From Effrenium voratum (Eukaryota; Sar; Dinophyceae; Suessiales; Symbiodiniaceae), in the NCBI GenBank assembly GCA_963377175.1, contig CAUJNA010002746.1, positions 122,370 through 186,369 of the forward strand: 64,000 nucleotides of DNA, in the 5' to 3' direction. The translations under genes were made by a program, and so were the position numbers. Below are positions 43,950 through 53,965 of the stretch, piece by piece (the stretch's first letter is position 1; every line of letters starts with the position of its first letter). The notes under the pieces are model-generated. The model searched no databases, was not told the DNA's origin, and saw only the letters and a program-made list of their open reading frames with translations.

Positions 43950-45080
43950 AGAGTGAAGAGAGAGAGAGACAGAGAGACGATCAGAAGTATCAATCTGAAG
44001 TGTTGTTCAGAAGTGTCGATCAGAAGTGTCGATCGCAAGTTTCGATCAGAAGTGTCGTTCAGTAGTGTTCATTAACACAAGAGACGTGGCAAGAGACGTG
44101 ACAAGCTGCATTTCTCAGAAGTGTTGATCAGAAGTGTCGACCAGAATTGTGCAGAAGTGTCGGTCAGCAATGTTGCTCAGAAGTGTTGCTTAGAAGTGTC
44201 GCGTCGCTCAGAAGTGTTAATCTGAAGTGTCGATCAGCAGTATCGATCAGAAGTGTTGTTCAGAAGTCTTGCTCAGAAGTGTCGCATCGCCAAGAAGTGT
44301 GGCTCAGAAATGTCAGATAGAAGGGTTGCTCAGATGTCTCGAGCAGAAGCGTCGATCAGAAGTTTTCATCAGAATTGTCGCTCGTGTCGCTCATGAAGTG
44401 TTGCTCAGAAATGTCGGTCAAAGTGTTGCTCAGAAGTGTCGACCAGAAGCGTTGCTCGGATCGAAGTGTTGCCCAGAAGTGTTGCTCAGAAGTGTCGGTC
44501 AGAGGTGTTGCTCAGCAGTGTCGCTCAGCAGCGTCACTCAGAAGTGTTGCTCAGAGGTGTCGCTCAGATATGTGTGTGTAGAAGTGTCGCTCGAATCGTC
44601 GCTTAGGAGTGTCGCCCAGGAGTGTCGCTGATGTGCGTGTAGAAGTGCATGTGGCTCACAAATGTTGCTCAAGAGTGTCGCTCAAAAGTGTCGCTCAGAT
44701 AGCAATGTTGCCCGAACTGTCGCTCAGGAGTGTCGCTCAGAAGCGTCGCTTTCGTGTATGTTTGTGTGTAAAGTGCAAAAGTGTCACTTGAAGTGTTGCT
44801 CAGAAGTGTCGCTTGTGTCTGTGTGTAGAGGTGTCGCTCAGTTTGCCGTAGTTTGTCGCTCAGAATTATGGTTTCAGGATTGGCGCTTGACGCTTACATG
44901 TGTCAATCAGAGGTGTCGCTTAGGAGCGTAATTCGAAATACCGCTTGTAAGTGTGTTCAGAAGTGTCGCCGTTGCTCAAGCTCTTGCTCAGAAGCGTCTC
45001 TCAAAAGTGTCAGTGACAAAAGCCGCTTACGAGTGTTGCGTTGAAACATGTTTAGAGGTGTCGGTTGAACGGTCGGTCAC
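43633..45080. repeat. Minisatellite C, 13-bp unit, ~1.4 kb
   Basis: The unit is GAAGTGTCG[AT]TCA with variants such as GAAGTGTTGCTCA. Dozens of copies are tight in the left half and increasingly degenerate to the right. Because 13 is not a multiple of three, the translated frames cycle and give spurious fr­ames rich in Arg, Ser, Val and Cys. Confidence 0.9.
43911..43976. repeat. (GA)n interruption inside minisatellite C
   Basis: GAGA-rich DNA splits the 13-bp array. Confidence 0.9.
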
Positions 45081-45589
45081 AAGCTCAAAACGTCGCTCAA
45101 AACATGTCTCCAGCTGGACAACATTGCTCGCGTTGACGAAATGCGCATTCCCAAGGCCATCTTTTGCATTCGGGTTCGTGGCTTCTATCAGGTTTTTTGT
45201 TCCGGGGTACATGGGCCGAAACAAGACTGGAGTTTGCGGATTGGGTAGTGGTAAACTATGAGTAATTGTTTGGCGCCGTGAACCGTTTGTTTGGTGCCCA
45301 AGAAGAAACCCAACATTCAGGGCCCCACTATTTTCAGACATGCGTGCGTCTATGGCAGTTTCGGGGTGTGTCAGACGTGAGGGGTGCAGGTGACCTCACC
45401 ATGTCGCCCAAACATGCGGCCGGTGGCTCATGAGTTCAATCAACTTCGCGCTTCGTGTGCAGAGTTTCGACAGGGCTGCCTACAGGCTATGAATTTTAAT
45501 GGAACCACCCTCAAAAGTGGTTGGCGGACATGAACCCCCACCGAAATGATGCCCATCCTGGCAGACCAATCGACTCGAGGTGCAGATGG

Positions 45590-45694
45590 ATGTGGAGAAT
45601 AGACCAATGGCCTTCCCGGCACGCTCCAGCGCTCGAAGCCAACGTTGACTCCAGTTTTGGGATGATGGGGCTGATGGGATGGGGCCTTCCAAAG
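45590..45694 (+). CDS. Candidate exon before a family-1 intron start
   Basis: The frame encodes WPSRHAPALEANVDSSFGMM and GLMGWGLPK, then reaches GTATGTGAGTGTG (about 45695), a donor that leads straight into a family-1 repeat. The acceptor is not fixed (CGAGGTGCAG at about 45585 is possible). Coding potential is moderate. Confidence 0.35.
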
Positions 45695-45704
45695 AGTATG
45701 TGAG

Positions 45705-45775
45705 TGTGTCTTTTTTGAGGGCACCGATGTGGTTTTCAACGACAACCTGTTTGGGAGTCCCCTTTTTAAGACACA
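45705..45775 (+). repeat. Family-1 introner-like repeat, complete ends
   Basis: The left end TGTGTCTTTTTTGAGGG and the right end CCCCTTTTTAAGACACA are inverted. TGTGTCTT is perfect and the rest is imperfect. The core is the degenerate GGTTTTCAACGACAACC. It shows both termini most clearly. Confidence 0.7.
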
Positions 45776-45849
45776 TGAGCAAAGACAGTTTTTCCCGCAG
45801 ATAGCTTAGCTGTGGGGGTTCTCACGGTCGAATTCGGGAAAGGTGGTTG

Positions 45850-46345
45850 CTGCAGGTGATGGTCAGGCTGCTGTTTTGTTTGGCGCTGCAGTCATGGTGC
45901 TGTCAGAGTGCTGTTTGTGTTCTTCAGGTGCTGTGGTGGAGGTTAATAAGGGTGCCTTTTTGGGTGCTGGTCGGGGTGTCGTTTGTGTGCATAACGTGCT
46001 GTGGCGATGGTTACTAGCAGTGTCTGTTTGGCGCTGGGTGCTGGTCAGGGTGCTGTTTTGGGTGCTGGTCAGGGTGCTGTTTGTGCGCCTAAGGTGCTGC
46101 TTGTGGTGGTGGTTGCTAGCAGTGGCACTGCAGTTAGGGTGGTGCTGATCAGGATGCTGGTCAGGTCAGGATGCTGGTCAGGGTGCTGTTTTGGGGTGTT
46201 TACCAGCTGTGCTTGTTTGGTGCCCTGGTCAGGGTGGGGTGTTTGTGGTGCTTTTCAAGTTGCTGGTCAGGATGCTGTATTAGGCTCCGCAGGCTGCTGG
46301 TTAGGATGCTGTATTAGATGCCACTCAGGGTGTTTCTTGCTGGTG
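45850..46345. repeat. Degenerate GCTGGTCAGGGTGCTG repeats
   Basis: About 15 copies of [GC]TGCTGGTCAGG[AG]TGCTG and shortened variants occur over 500 bp. Open frames rich in Val, Leu, Gly and Cys here are by-products. Confidence 0.75.
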
Positions 46346-47054
46346 CTGGTCACCGCTGTTTGATCTGTTCCAAGTGTGCTTCAGGTGCTGTCGTGGTTGC
46401 TGGCACGCGGCGGTTGCTGACGGGAAGGGAGATATGTTGATGGGGGCCATGTCAATGGTGCTTTTTGGTGGCATCCGTTTTGATGTTGGGCGGAAAACCA
46501 ACAGAAAACCACCCGTTTTGCAATTTTGCATTTCTTCACCCCCATTTTGAGATTGTGGCCCCTATGGGAATTGATGAGCCCCCATGTTCAAATGGCAACG
46601 TGCACCAAATGCCATCCCTTTGGAATTTGTGGCCCATTTCCCTGGACAAAGGCAAACAACATTCAAACTCATGCAAGGCAAGCCCATTCATCAACTTCTG
46701 GGTTGTTTAGATTCAATCCTTAATCATGGTGCTAGGCGGATTCCCAATTTTGAGCCCATTCATAGTCCCACCAACTGTTGCGGACAATTGGACAGTTGGG
46801 ATCCGGGCTCCCCGTTTTGAGCAACCCGCTGCACAGAGTTTGCCACCGTGCCACGCAACAAGACAACAAAAACAGGTGATATCCCCAACAGAAACCCTTC
46901 CGGAACCCTTCTGAAATTTCAGCGCGGAGCTCGGAACGGCATGCCAAAGCTTTCCGCTGTTGTCGCGCACCCCACAGGGACACCACCCCCAAACACCCTC
47001 CCCGCGCCATGAGAAGACAAAATAAATATGGAGGTGTGATTCGGGTGCTGCCAG
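46346..47054. other. Non-coding with a family-1-like fragment
   Basis: GGGCGGAAAACCAACAGAAAACCACCCG (split words GGCGGAAAACCAACAG and AAAACCACCCG, about 46490-46520) resembles the family-1 right half. No exon was recognised. Confidence 0.35.
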
Positions 47055-47132
47055 GCTCGGATCGATGCGTTGGAGCGGCGCTTGGAGGGCCGAGACTCGC
47101 AGGCTTGCAGCTTTGCGAGGGCTCTACCTGAG
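47055..47132 (+). CDS. Candidate coiled-coil exon, 26 codons
   Basis: The acceptor GGTGCTGCCAG is followed by ARIDALERRLEGRDSQACSF and ARALPE, ending at GAG/GTTTTG. Both borders are between codons. IDALERRLEG has heptad-like spacing of Ile/Leu and resembles LDALEQRCASVEKG in the exon at 60.13 kb, suggesting related coiled-coil segments in one gene. Confidence 0.5.
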
Positions 47133-47194
47133 GTTTTGTCGACAGATCTTGACTTGTCTATGGTCCATTTGGGGTTTGTGGTCATGGGGGACAC

Positions 47195-47196
<2 letters not shown>

Positions 47197-47260
<64 letters not shown>
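47197..47260. repeat. (CT)n microsatellite
   Basis: About 30 CT units, then degenerate CTCTTTCTC to 47295. It lies in the presumed intron between two exons. Confidence 0.95.
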
Positions 47261-47261
<1 letters not shown>

Positions 47262-47359
47262 CTCTCTCGCTCTCTTTCTCCTCTCTCTCCTCTCTAATTC
47301 CGATTGAACGTCATAGCAAAATGGGGTTTGGATCCCATAGGGTTTCTCTCCCAAAGCAA

Positions 47360-47541
47360 TCACCATCAAGAAACGCATACTTCACCTGGCTTGAATCTCA
47401 GAACCTTCGGCATGAGCGGAATCCAGCGCTCGGTAAGTTGCAAGTTCATTTTGTTGTCCTTCTACCCGGTCCAGGAGGCATGAAGCTTGAGGCGCAACAC
47501 ATGGATGAGAGTGATTTGGATGCTGCGTCTTTGGCGCGGTT
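47360..47541 (+). CDS. Two candidate exons with a 42-bp intron between
   Basis: Exon one (to 47432; start about 47360 after CTCCCAAAG) encodes NAYFTWLESQNLRHERNPAL and ends at CTCG/GTAAGT, one base into a codon. The interval 47433-47474 begins GTAAGTTG and ends TTCTACCCGGTCCAG, which looks exactly like an intron. Exon two (47475 on) completes the codon and encodes GMKLEAQHMDESDLDAASLA and RL. The interval is 42 bp, a multiple of three with no stop, so it could also be translated. Confidence 0.5.
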
Positions 47542-48002
47542 ATTGGGCTTAAGTTCTGCATTTTGTTTTATTGTGTTTTTTTGGGCGGGGAGGGGAGGCC
47601 CCCCCCCTTTGGGATTCACTTTCAAGGTTTCAAGGTGACACCAGGGTCCAATGGACTCATTTCTTTACACCATTTTGCAGTTGAAGGCGTTTCTCCGGGA
47701 GGGTCTGAGAGGAAGGGAGGTGGGCTCCGGTATAAGCTATGCACCAAACGGGAAGTCGGGTTTGCGTGTGGTAGCAGCTGCATAGGTCGAAAACGAGGCA
47801 GCACGGATTTCTGAAAAGCAAGGGAAAGCGCAACAAGAAACACCCCCCCCCTCCCAAAAAAGAAAAGAAAAGCAAAAACGTGGCTTCCCTTTCAGCAGGC
47901 GGTTCTACTAGCTGGTTTTACAAGGTTCTACTTAGCAAGCGGCGAACAAAGGAAAATATAGGAGTCTTGCGCATGACATGTGATTCTTGTTTCCCAAATC
48001 AG

Positions 48003-48048
48003 GCGGTCAGGAAGCTTGAGGACGATGTTCAGCTCCTGCGCAAGGCCG
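48003..48048 (+). CDS. Candidate short exon
   Basis: The acceptor TTGTTTCCCAAATCAG is followed by AVRKLEDDVQLLRKA, ending near GCCG/GTGGGATGTG with one base over. Leu and charged residues in heptad-like order suggest a coiled coil. The frame stays open beyond the donor (GGMCVLPHKSTEQHLKLPVN), so the exon may be longer. Confidence 0.4.
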
Positions 48049-48169
48049 GTGGGATGTGTGTTTTGCCGCATAAGTCCACTGAGCAGCACCTAAAGCTCCC
48101 AGTGAATGGTTCGTTTGAGGATTCCACTGCCTGGCTTCCACTGGCAATTCTTAGCAGGTGATTCGGTTC

Positions 48170-48772
48170 CTACCAGGTTTCATGGGGGAGAAGGAGATGT
48201 TCGATGTCTATAAACACGTTGGACGACTTCGGGATTTTAGGGAACCATTCGGGTTCCTGAGGGGGTTGACATGGCGCATTTAACCAGACCCTGTAAAGGA
48301 ACCCCCACAAGGAACACGTTGCGAGCTTTCCTGGCCTGGCAAATTCTGCATTTCCGAATTTTGCCAGTGCAGGTTTTTGAAGAGCAAAACATGGTGGAGT
48401 CGCATCGGCTGAAGATGCTGGAGACGCAGTCTCAGCAGTCCAGGACTTAGATGTCAAAATTGACGGCTCGCACAACTTCCCACAAAAAACCCTTGTGGGG
48501 CGGCACCCATTCAATTTTCCACAAAAAAAGCAGGGGGCTCACGACTTTTTCCATATCCATTTGGGGAAAAACGTGATTTTGACCGCCCAGATGGCTGGAT
48601 GGCGAACTGAACGTTTTGATTGTTGCCCTTAGTCAGCCCCCTTAAACAGCTATGTTTAATCATCCTCCTTAAAGGGTTCCCCCAAGATAGCTGGACGGTA
48701 TATTTGTTTAGACGCATTTTGCAACCAATCCTGGTGGACGTGAATCCAACTACGGAGAAAGATGTCTAACAG
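48170..48772. other. No gene recognised
   Basis: A 115-codon minus-strand frame (48170-48514) has no motif or splice support. Confidence 0.3.
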
Positions 48773-48891
48773 AGTGTCCCAATTCAAATCGAGACCCACA
48801 AACTGTGTTTAAGCTGCTGTCGACTTTAGCGGCATTCAGACCACCGACTGCTGCAAAGTGCTCCAAGGGTGCAAGGCGGATGTCGCGAGGG
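48773..48891 (+). CDS. Candidate exon, 39 codons
   Basis: The acceptor GATGTCTAACAG is followed (after two bases) by CPNSNRDPQTVFKLLSTLAA and FRPPTAAKCSKGARRMSRG, ending at GTGAGAG (48892). The other two frames hit stops. Residue use is protein-like with a basic C-terminal part. The product is unknown. Confidence 0.45.
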
Positions 48892-49054
48892 GTGAGAGCG
48901 TGCTTTTGGCGTGGACTGGGCGTGCTCCTTGTTGGAGTTGGCAAGGGGGTCATCCCAAAAGCGGTGCTAGCCAGGGTTGGGCCACCCTGTTTTACCATTT
49001 TCTGTCGCTATTGCTAGAAAGCAAACCCATTTGGCTTCCCAAAAGGGGCCGCTT

Positions 49055-49105
49055 TTGAAGCACCTGTTTTGGGTTAGAAGGGAAGCCGCTGGCAGACCGA
49101 AGCAA
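49055..49105 (+). repeat. Family-1 introner-like repeat (partial)
   Basis: The core GGGTTAGAAGGGAAGCC lies at 49071-49087 and the right part has CAACCATTTTTCG. Confidence 0.45.
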
Positions 49106-49327
49106 CCATTTTTCGTTCACATCTGAGGTCGCAGCTGCAGGAGACGTCCCGGGATTCGGGACATGGGGGGGATTCGCGCCATCTCTACAACTTCAAGTGG
49201 TGGTTGCATTTTGAAGGGTAGATTAGAAATATCGTTCTGAATTGTTGTAATTTGAGAGGTTTGCAAATCACTTTTAGGATACCATCAAACGGGCGATGGT
49301 AAGCTCTTCAAGCTGCCCGCCCCGCAG

Positions 49328-49873
49328 GAGGCGATGCTGAGGGAGCAGGTCATGGCTCTGCAGGCAGCGGAGATGTTCGATGCAATGCGATTCCCCAGGT
49401 GCTTGGAATGTTTGGAGCCTAGCGTTCATGCCTTGCTAAAAATGCAATTCTTGGCACACGAAGTCTTGCTTCAACCCAGGGTTGACACGCCTGCTGTTAC
49501 ACAGCCTCCTTTTGCTGCAGCTAAAGGGGCGATTCAACCTTGCTGTACAGAATTCGCTTGAACGAAATTGGACCAGGAACCAGCGGCTGCAGCTTCTCAC
49601 AAATTTGGCAACCGAGCCCGTCCAGGAACGTGCCACTGAGGCGCAAGCAAGGTCAGCATTTTGCCACCAGGTGGGACTTGCCACTGTGGGGTCGATTGGC
49701 TGCCACGGAAAATGCATGCCTTGACTGCATCCGATCACCGCCTCATCCTCGCTGGATGCCCGGTAGACGGCCCTTTCGGCTTTAGACCAGCTCGCCGATC
49801 TCTGCTTCGGTCTGAAGAGAAGACATCTTGTTTGAAGCGAACGAACACTCTTTGCAAAGCAACACCAATCTGA
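49328..49873 (+). CDS. Three phase-consistent candidate exons ending in a stop
   Basis: Exon 49328-49398 (after CTGCCCGCCCCGCAG) encodes EAMLREQVMALQAAEMFDAM and RFP and ends CCCAG/GTGCTT with two bases over. Exon 49505-49651 (after GTTACACAG) supplies one base and encodes LLLLQLKGRFNLAVQNSLER and on to NQRLQLLTNLATEPVQERAT, EAQA, ending CAAG/GTCAGC with two bases over. Exon 49786-49873 (after TTTCGGCTTTAG) supplies one base and encodes PARRSLLRSEEKTSCLKRTN and TLCKATPI, then TGA. The implied introns are 106 and 134 bp. The protein is helical, charged and coiled-coil-like. The agreement of phases at both joins is the main support. Confidence 0.45.
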
Positions 49874-50224
49874 AGCAAATTTAAGGGGGCGAGCCCTGAT
49901 TTTCCCTTGGTCCTTTCGGAAGACCAAGGGCAAACACTTGACCGCGGCTCATATGGGGCTAATTTCAAGGGACAGTGAAAAGGAAAGCACCATTTTCGCT
50001 ATCCCCAAGAGAAGAAACACAGCTATCGCTGAATAACAACCCTGCTGGAAACCATAGTGGAAACCAAGGAAAACAAGGTTCCCCCATTGCAGACAAGCCT
50101 AAAGGTCCCTTTCAAGATACAAATGTTTTCGCAGAAAGGGACAAGCATGGGACACCGAAGCCATCGTTTGTGTATTTTGTCGAAGCCGACGAACCGCACC
50201 ATGGAGGCTTCGGTTTACCTTTGG

Positions 50225-50262
50225 TTGCCTTTGCCTTTGGTTTCCCTTGTAAGTGCCCGCCA
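50225..50262 (-). repeat. Family-1 repeat in reverse orientation (partial)
   Basis: CCTTTGGTTTCCCTTGTAAG is a reverse core just upstream of the proline-rich exon. Confidence 0.4.
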
Positions 50263-50282
50263 CGTCGTGTTCCTTTTTCAAG

Positions 50283-50568
50283 GGGCGACCGCCTCCACCG
50301 CCTCCACCGCCTCCACCGCCTCCACCGCCTCCACCGCCTCCACCGCCTCCACCGCCTCCACCGCCTCCACCGCCTCCACCGCCTCCACCGCCTCCACCGC
50401 CTCCACCGCCTCCACCGCCTCCACCGCCTCCACCGCCTCCACCGCCTCCGCCGAAGCGACAGGCAGAGCTCCGGGACTTCAGCGGTCGCAGCCTGCGGCA
50501 GCTGGCCGGGCACGCGGAGGTGGAGGGCCAGGCCGGTCTCGTTTTCGCCGGAGCGGGCGGTTGCAGCG
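50283..50568 (+). CDS. Proline-rich exon followed by a helical segment
   Basis: The acceptor TTCCTTTTTCAAG is followed by GR, about 57 consecutive prolines, then KRQAELRDFSGRSLRQLAGH and AEVEGQAGLVFAGAGGCS, ending GCAGCG/GTGAGG one base into a codon. Long proline tracts occur in formins and other actin regulators, but no FH2 or other domain is visible, so no function is assigned. The tract is encoded by a 9-bp satellite, and its frame is the only one that connects sensibly to both sides. The next exon at 51003 matches in phase. Confidence 0.5.
50288..50452. repeat. 9-bp repeat (CCTCCACCG)n, 18 copies
   Basis: Eighteen nearly identical CCTCCACCG units in tandem encode poly-proline in the chosen frame. 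Slippage here would change the tract by three prolines at a time without breaking the frame. Confidence 0.95.
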
Positions 50569-51002
50569 GTGAGGGAAGGACGGCTTTGAGGATGGGTCAA
50601 GGGGCGACCTCACCACCAATCAAAATTACGAATTGGAGGGAAGCTGGGAAATCCGGAAGTGAGGTTGAAGGAATGTTCACTTTAGGTACGTGACTCATCT
50701 TGGATGTCGTGATGGCTTGGCTTCTCCGGGGCTGAAGGTTGGCCGAAGAAATGAGTCTTCCGTTTCAGGGGACCCGATGGGGTAAGAGCACGAGTATTGA
50801 CCGTGGCTACCCACAAAGTTCTGCACCAGGTGTTGTAGCAAACAAAAGATGGGTTTGATCAATGCCGACTGCAGATCTTGTCCAGCTGGGACATTTCAGG
50901 TAGAATCTGGCATTTGAGCCGCGCCCAAGAGCCGGAAACTGGCTTAGTCGGAATGAAAAGGCGCAAACCATTCTGAATTGCATCTTACCCTCCTTCCAAC
51001 AG

Positions 51003-51144
51003 GTGGACGGAAGAGGGCCGCCACAAACTCGAACCGTCAAGCAGTGAAACCGGAGCTGCGGAGCCCGCAGGTGGCGCAGGTCCTGGCACACCAGCGGAAC
51101 TCCGCGGAGGCGTGGGTGCTGAGCGCCGGGGGCCAGGGGGCTTT
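51003..51144 (+). CDS. Candidate exon joined in phase to the proline-rich exon
   Basis: The acceptor CCCTCCTTCCAACAG is followed by two bases that complete the codon from 50568, then GRKRAATNSNRQAVKPELRS and PQVAQVLAHQRNSAEAWVLS, AGGQGA. It ends before GTGTGTGTGTCTT (51145), the start of a family-1-like repeat. Intron 50569-51002 is 434 bp. The basic start and helical middle have no named domain. Confidence 0.5.
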
Positions 51145-53153
51145 GTGTGTGTGTCTTCAGTTTTTTTTTTCTCGCAAAAACAGTGTTTCTACTGGGTTCG
51201 AGGGGTTTCGGGTCGCACTTTTTTTGTCCGGGGAGATATCTTTTTTGGCGGGTTATGAAATGCGTGACACCTCCATCGATCAGGTCCATGAGGCCATCAC
51301 AGCTACAATTCCCGATAACACTGACCTGAAGTAACCTGAGTTGGGCGCCAAACACATGTCTGCGATTTTTACGAGTTGCAACCACCTCACAAGTGGCTGG
51401 TCATGCATCCGCACCTAAATGATTTCCACGAATGAATCCCCCAGTAAAAGAAAACACATGCCCACATGTGTTGGCGAGGAAAAGTCAAGCTGTATTTGGC
51501 GTTTGGAAGGAAGCATTCCACCTTCGGATCCCTTGCCCAGGAGTGGCGACAGGCGATGAGGCAGAAAGATGCCACTTGGCAAGCCGTGCCTCGGAAACAG
51601 GGTTCCCTGCAATATGTACATATACATAAAATGGTATACCCTCCCCTCCCCCCGGAAAAAAGACGACAGAAAACCACACCCAAAAAGTATTTACCGTAGT
51701 TTCGGGTGATTTCCTCCCCCTTTTCAGGTACCCACAACTGTGCCAGCATTTGCCCATCTGACTGTTTCCGCCCAAAAAAGCTTTATAGCACTTCTGAATC
51801 TAGTATTAAAGGTTCAAGATTTCCGGACTCTAGATCTTGAATCTTGAATCCAGTGTAGAGCACCCAAAGCGCTTCAAAGCGCTTTCGTCCAGGCAGCTCA
51901 CGCTTGTAGCAGTGCTTGTGTAGAAGAGTTTTCGCTCAGGGCAAATTAGTTGTTTTAGCATGAAGCTTGGCGATGGTCAAGGCATATACGATGATGTTTT
52001 GGTATTGGTCAAGGTGACGGAAAGCGCTTCTTGAAGCGCTGGGGGTAACCTCGTCCCGGAGGATTTGCAGGTCCGGTCAGCCGTTTTGCTTCGAGCACTT
52101 ACTGCCACCGCAAGGCTGGTTTGGCGTTTTCCCTACGTTTGTCCACCTTTTTTACTGACGCTGCCCATCGTGTGTGGCCTTTTCGGCTGGGGCCCTCGCG
52201 GGCCAAAAATCATGCCAATTTTACATCAGTTTACTTTCCAGTCCCGGCCTGGCCGGACTTGGGCGCATAAGGTGTGTCGGGGATGCTGGAGATGTCGCGG
52301 GATAAAATGCGTTTATGTTTTTGGAATTTGCGTGGGAGCCGGGGATGCTGGGGATGCCGCAAAAAAAGAGAGTCCCATTTGTTGGAGTTTTATTGGAAGC
52401 ACTTTCTGTCACCGCATGGCTTCTGGTGGCTTGCGGTGGTTAGCCATGTGCTTTTCACGGACCCAACGGGGTCCGATGTGAGGCCCAGCCCCCACTATGT
52501 TTTGGGAGCACTCCTGTCAGACCGTCCGGGAAAAAGGTGGGCGCTTTTGTCCGCCTCTGAGTGGGCTTTCCTATATAGCCTGCCCGCGCAGACTTTTCTT
52601 TGTGTGCCAGAGAAGTTCAGCAGTGCTGAGCAGTTTTATCAGGTAAAGCGAATGATGAAAGGAACCGGGGATGCGTTGTCTTCGACTTGTTCTCAAACTT
52701 TAAATGGATAAGATCCACAGCCGTTGCTTTTTTGCGCTTCTGGGATAAGCCCGACCACTGGCGCGAATCGTGTGCGGGCCATGTCGCTCGCGCGACTTCT
52801 CGCTGCTCCACCCGACTTCGATCACTTTTTTCCATTTTGGCAGCGGGGGTCGCCGGAGGCAAGGCAGTGCTTAGTGGAACTTTTCAGCGCAGGTTCTTTT
52901 CAGACATCGTTCTTTTCCTTAAAAGCAAATTTCCTCGTGTGGTTTCCTGATTGATCCCTGCGTTCCGAAGGCGGGCGAGAACGTGTGGAAGTCTACGTGT
53001 CCTTGTTCCTGGAATAGTTTTGTTTCTTTTCTAACACTGCCATTGGGAGTTGAGTGTTTTTTGTTTTGCTTGGAATAGCACCCCGCAAATCACACATTTT
53101 ATTGTCTGAATAATCAGAAACACACGGATATTGTTATCAAGCAACAGAGTCAG
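51145..53153. other. Presumed introns, no exon fixed
   Basis: GTGTGTGTGTCTTCAGTTTT (51145) is a family-1-like left end. GGTTCAAGAT and ATCTTGAATCTTGAATCC (51811-51850) form an inverted repeat related to the palindrome at 31.95 kb. A 145-codon frame at 52274-52711 includes EKFSSAEQFYQVKRM, but nothing more of a domain. Confidence 0.35.
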
Positions 53154-53253
53154 ACGCCGTGCGCTGAATCCTGAGGCCCAGGTGCAAGCGGAGCTGGAGA
53201 TGCTGAGCGGTTCAGTGGAGGCGGATTCCATTGGCTTGACGGCTTATAGCCGT
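53154..53253 (+). CDS. Candidate exon, 33 codons
   Basis: The acceptor CAACAGAGTCAG is followed (after one base) by RRALNPEAQVQAELEMLSGS and VEADSIGLTAYSR, ending at GTAAAC (53254) between codons. The first half is an acidic helix. The product is unknown. Confidence 0.4.
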
Positions 53254-53807
53254 GTAAACAGTTAATGGGTTGTTTGGTGGAAATCTCCATGTGCCCACAA
53301 CGATTTCTGTTGGCCAATTCACTACAGGGTTCTACTCCCAGTAAAGGCATCAGAGTGGGGGCCATGTACACCCTTCTCCCCAAATAGAATCATCCGACTC
53401 GGGATTTCCTTCAGGAAGCCTGTTTGCCCCTTTTCGAGGATCAATGTCCCGGGTTTGCGCACCATTGGGCTTTCAATATGAGCTTCCTTGCCCTGGTTTG
53501 GACATGCTGTGTTTTCATTTTAGAGAGCAGCCTCCCTTTGGGTGTTTTGAAGAGATTCCGGTTTGGATTGGTGGCTTGGGTGTTTGAAGCCAGAGGGACA
53601 ACGAGACACCACCCCATCAACCTCCAAACCACGAATCCAAACCATGAAATCGAGGGAGGCCGATTTTACTACTTGTGTCAAGTCGACTTAATGCAGTGGG
53701 TCAACTTCTTGAGAACTGGGTCGACTTAACCCGCCTACTTGTACCCTTTTGGCGCCGTTCTCGCTTCTACGAGCCTCGTATGGCGGCGGCTTTTCTGTGC
53801 CTGCAAG

Positions 53808-53965
53808 GATCTGCGGGAGAAGCTGCTTGCCACCCAGGCACCGGTCGGCGCTGGCTGGGGCACTTGGGTCCTGGGGCGCCCTTGGGCTTCAGAACTCGGA
53901 AAGTCTCAGTGCTTTTGCCCAGCCACGGTGACTGTTCTTAGGGGAAAAGACAACTTGGCTATCCG
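53808..53965 (+). CDS. Candidate exon, ~52 codons
   Basis: The acceptor TTTTCTGTGCCTGCAAG is followed by DLREKLLATQAPVGAGWGTW and VLGRPWASELGKSQCFCPAT, VTVLRGKDNLAI, ending at CCG/GTAGTG. An earlier donor (ACG/GTGACTG, about 53926) is also possible. Trp- and Gly-containing sequence suggests a folded domain, but I do not recognise it. Confidence 0.45.

Noticed and set aside
43587..44931. Arg/Ser/Val/Cys-rich frames in the 13-bp minisatellite
   Set aside because: The frames reflect a 13-bp unit that cycles through all three frames. There is no selection signature.
50112..50600. Minus-strand frame with (RWRRWR)n
   Set aside because: It is antisense of the 9-bp proline repeat. The plus frame has matching splice sites and the minus frame has none.
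52274..52711. NADAR-like domain suggested by EKFSSAEQFYQVKRM
   Set aside because: Only one short segment resembles the family. The rest of the frame shows no conserved positions, and GTAAAG interrupts it.
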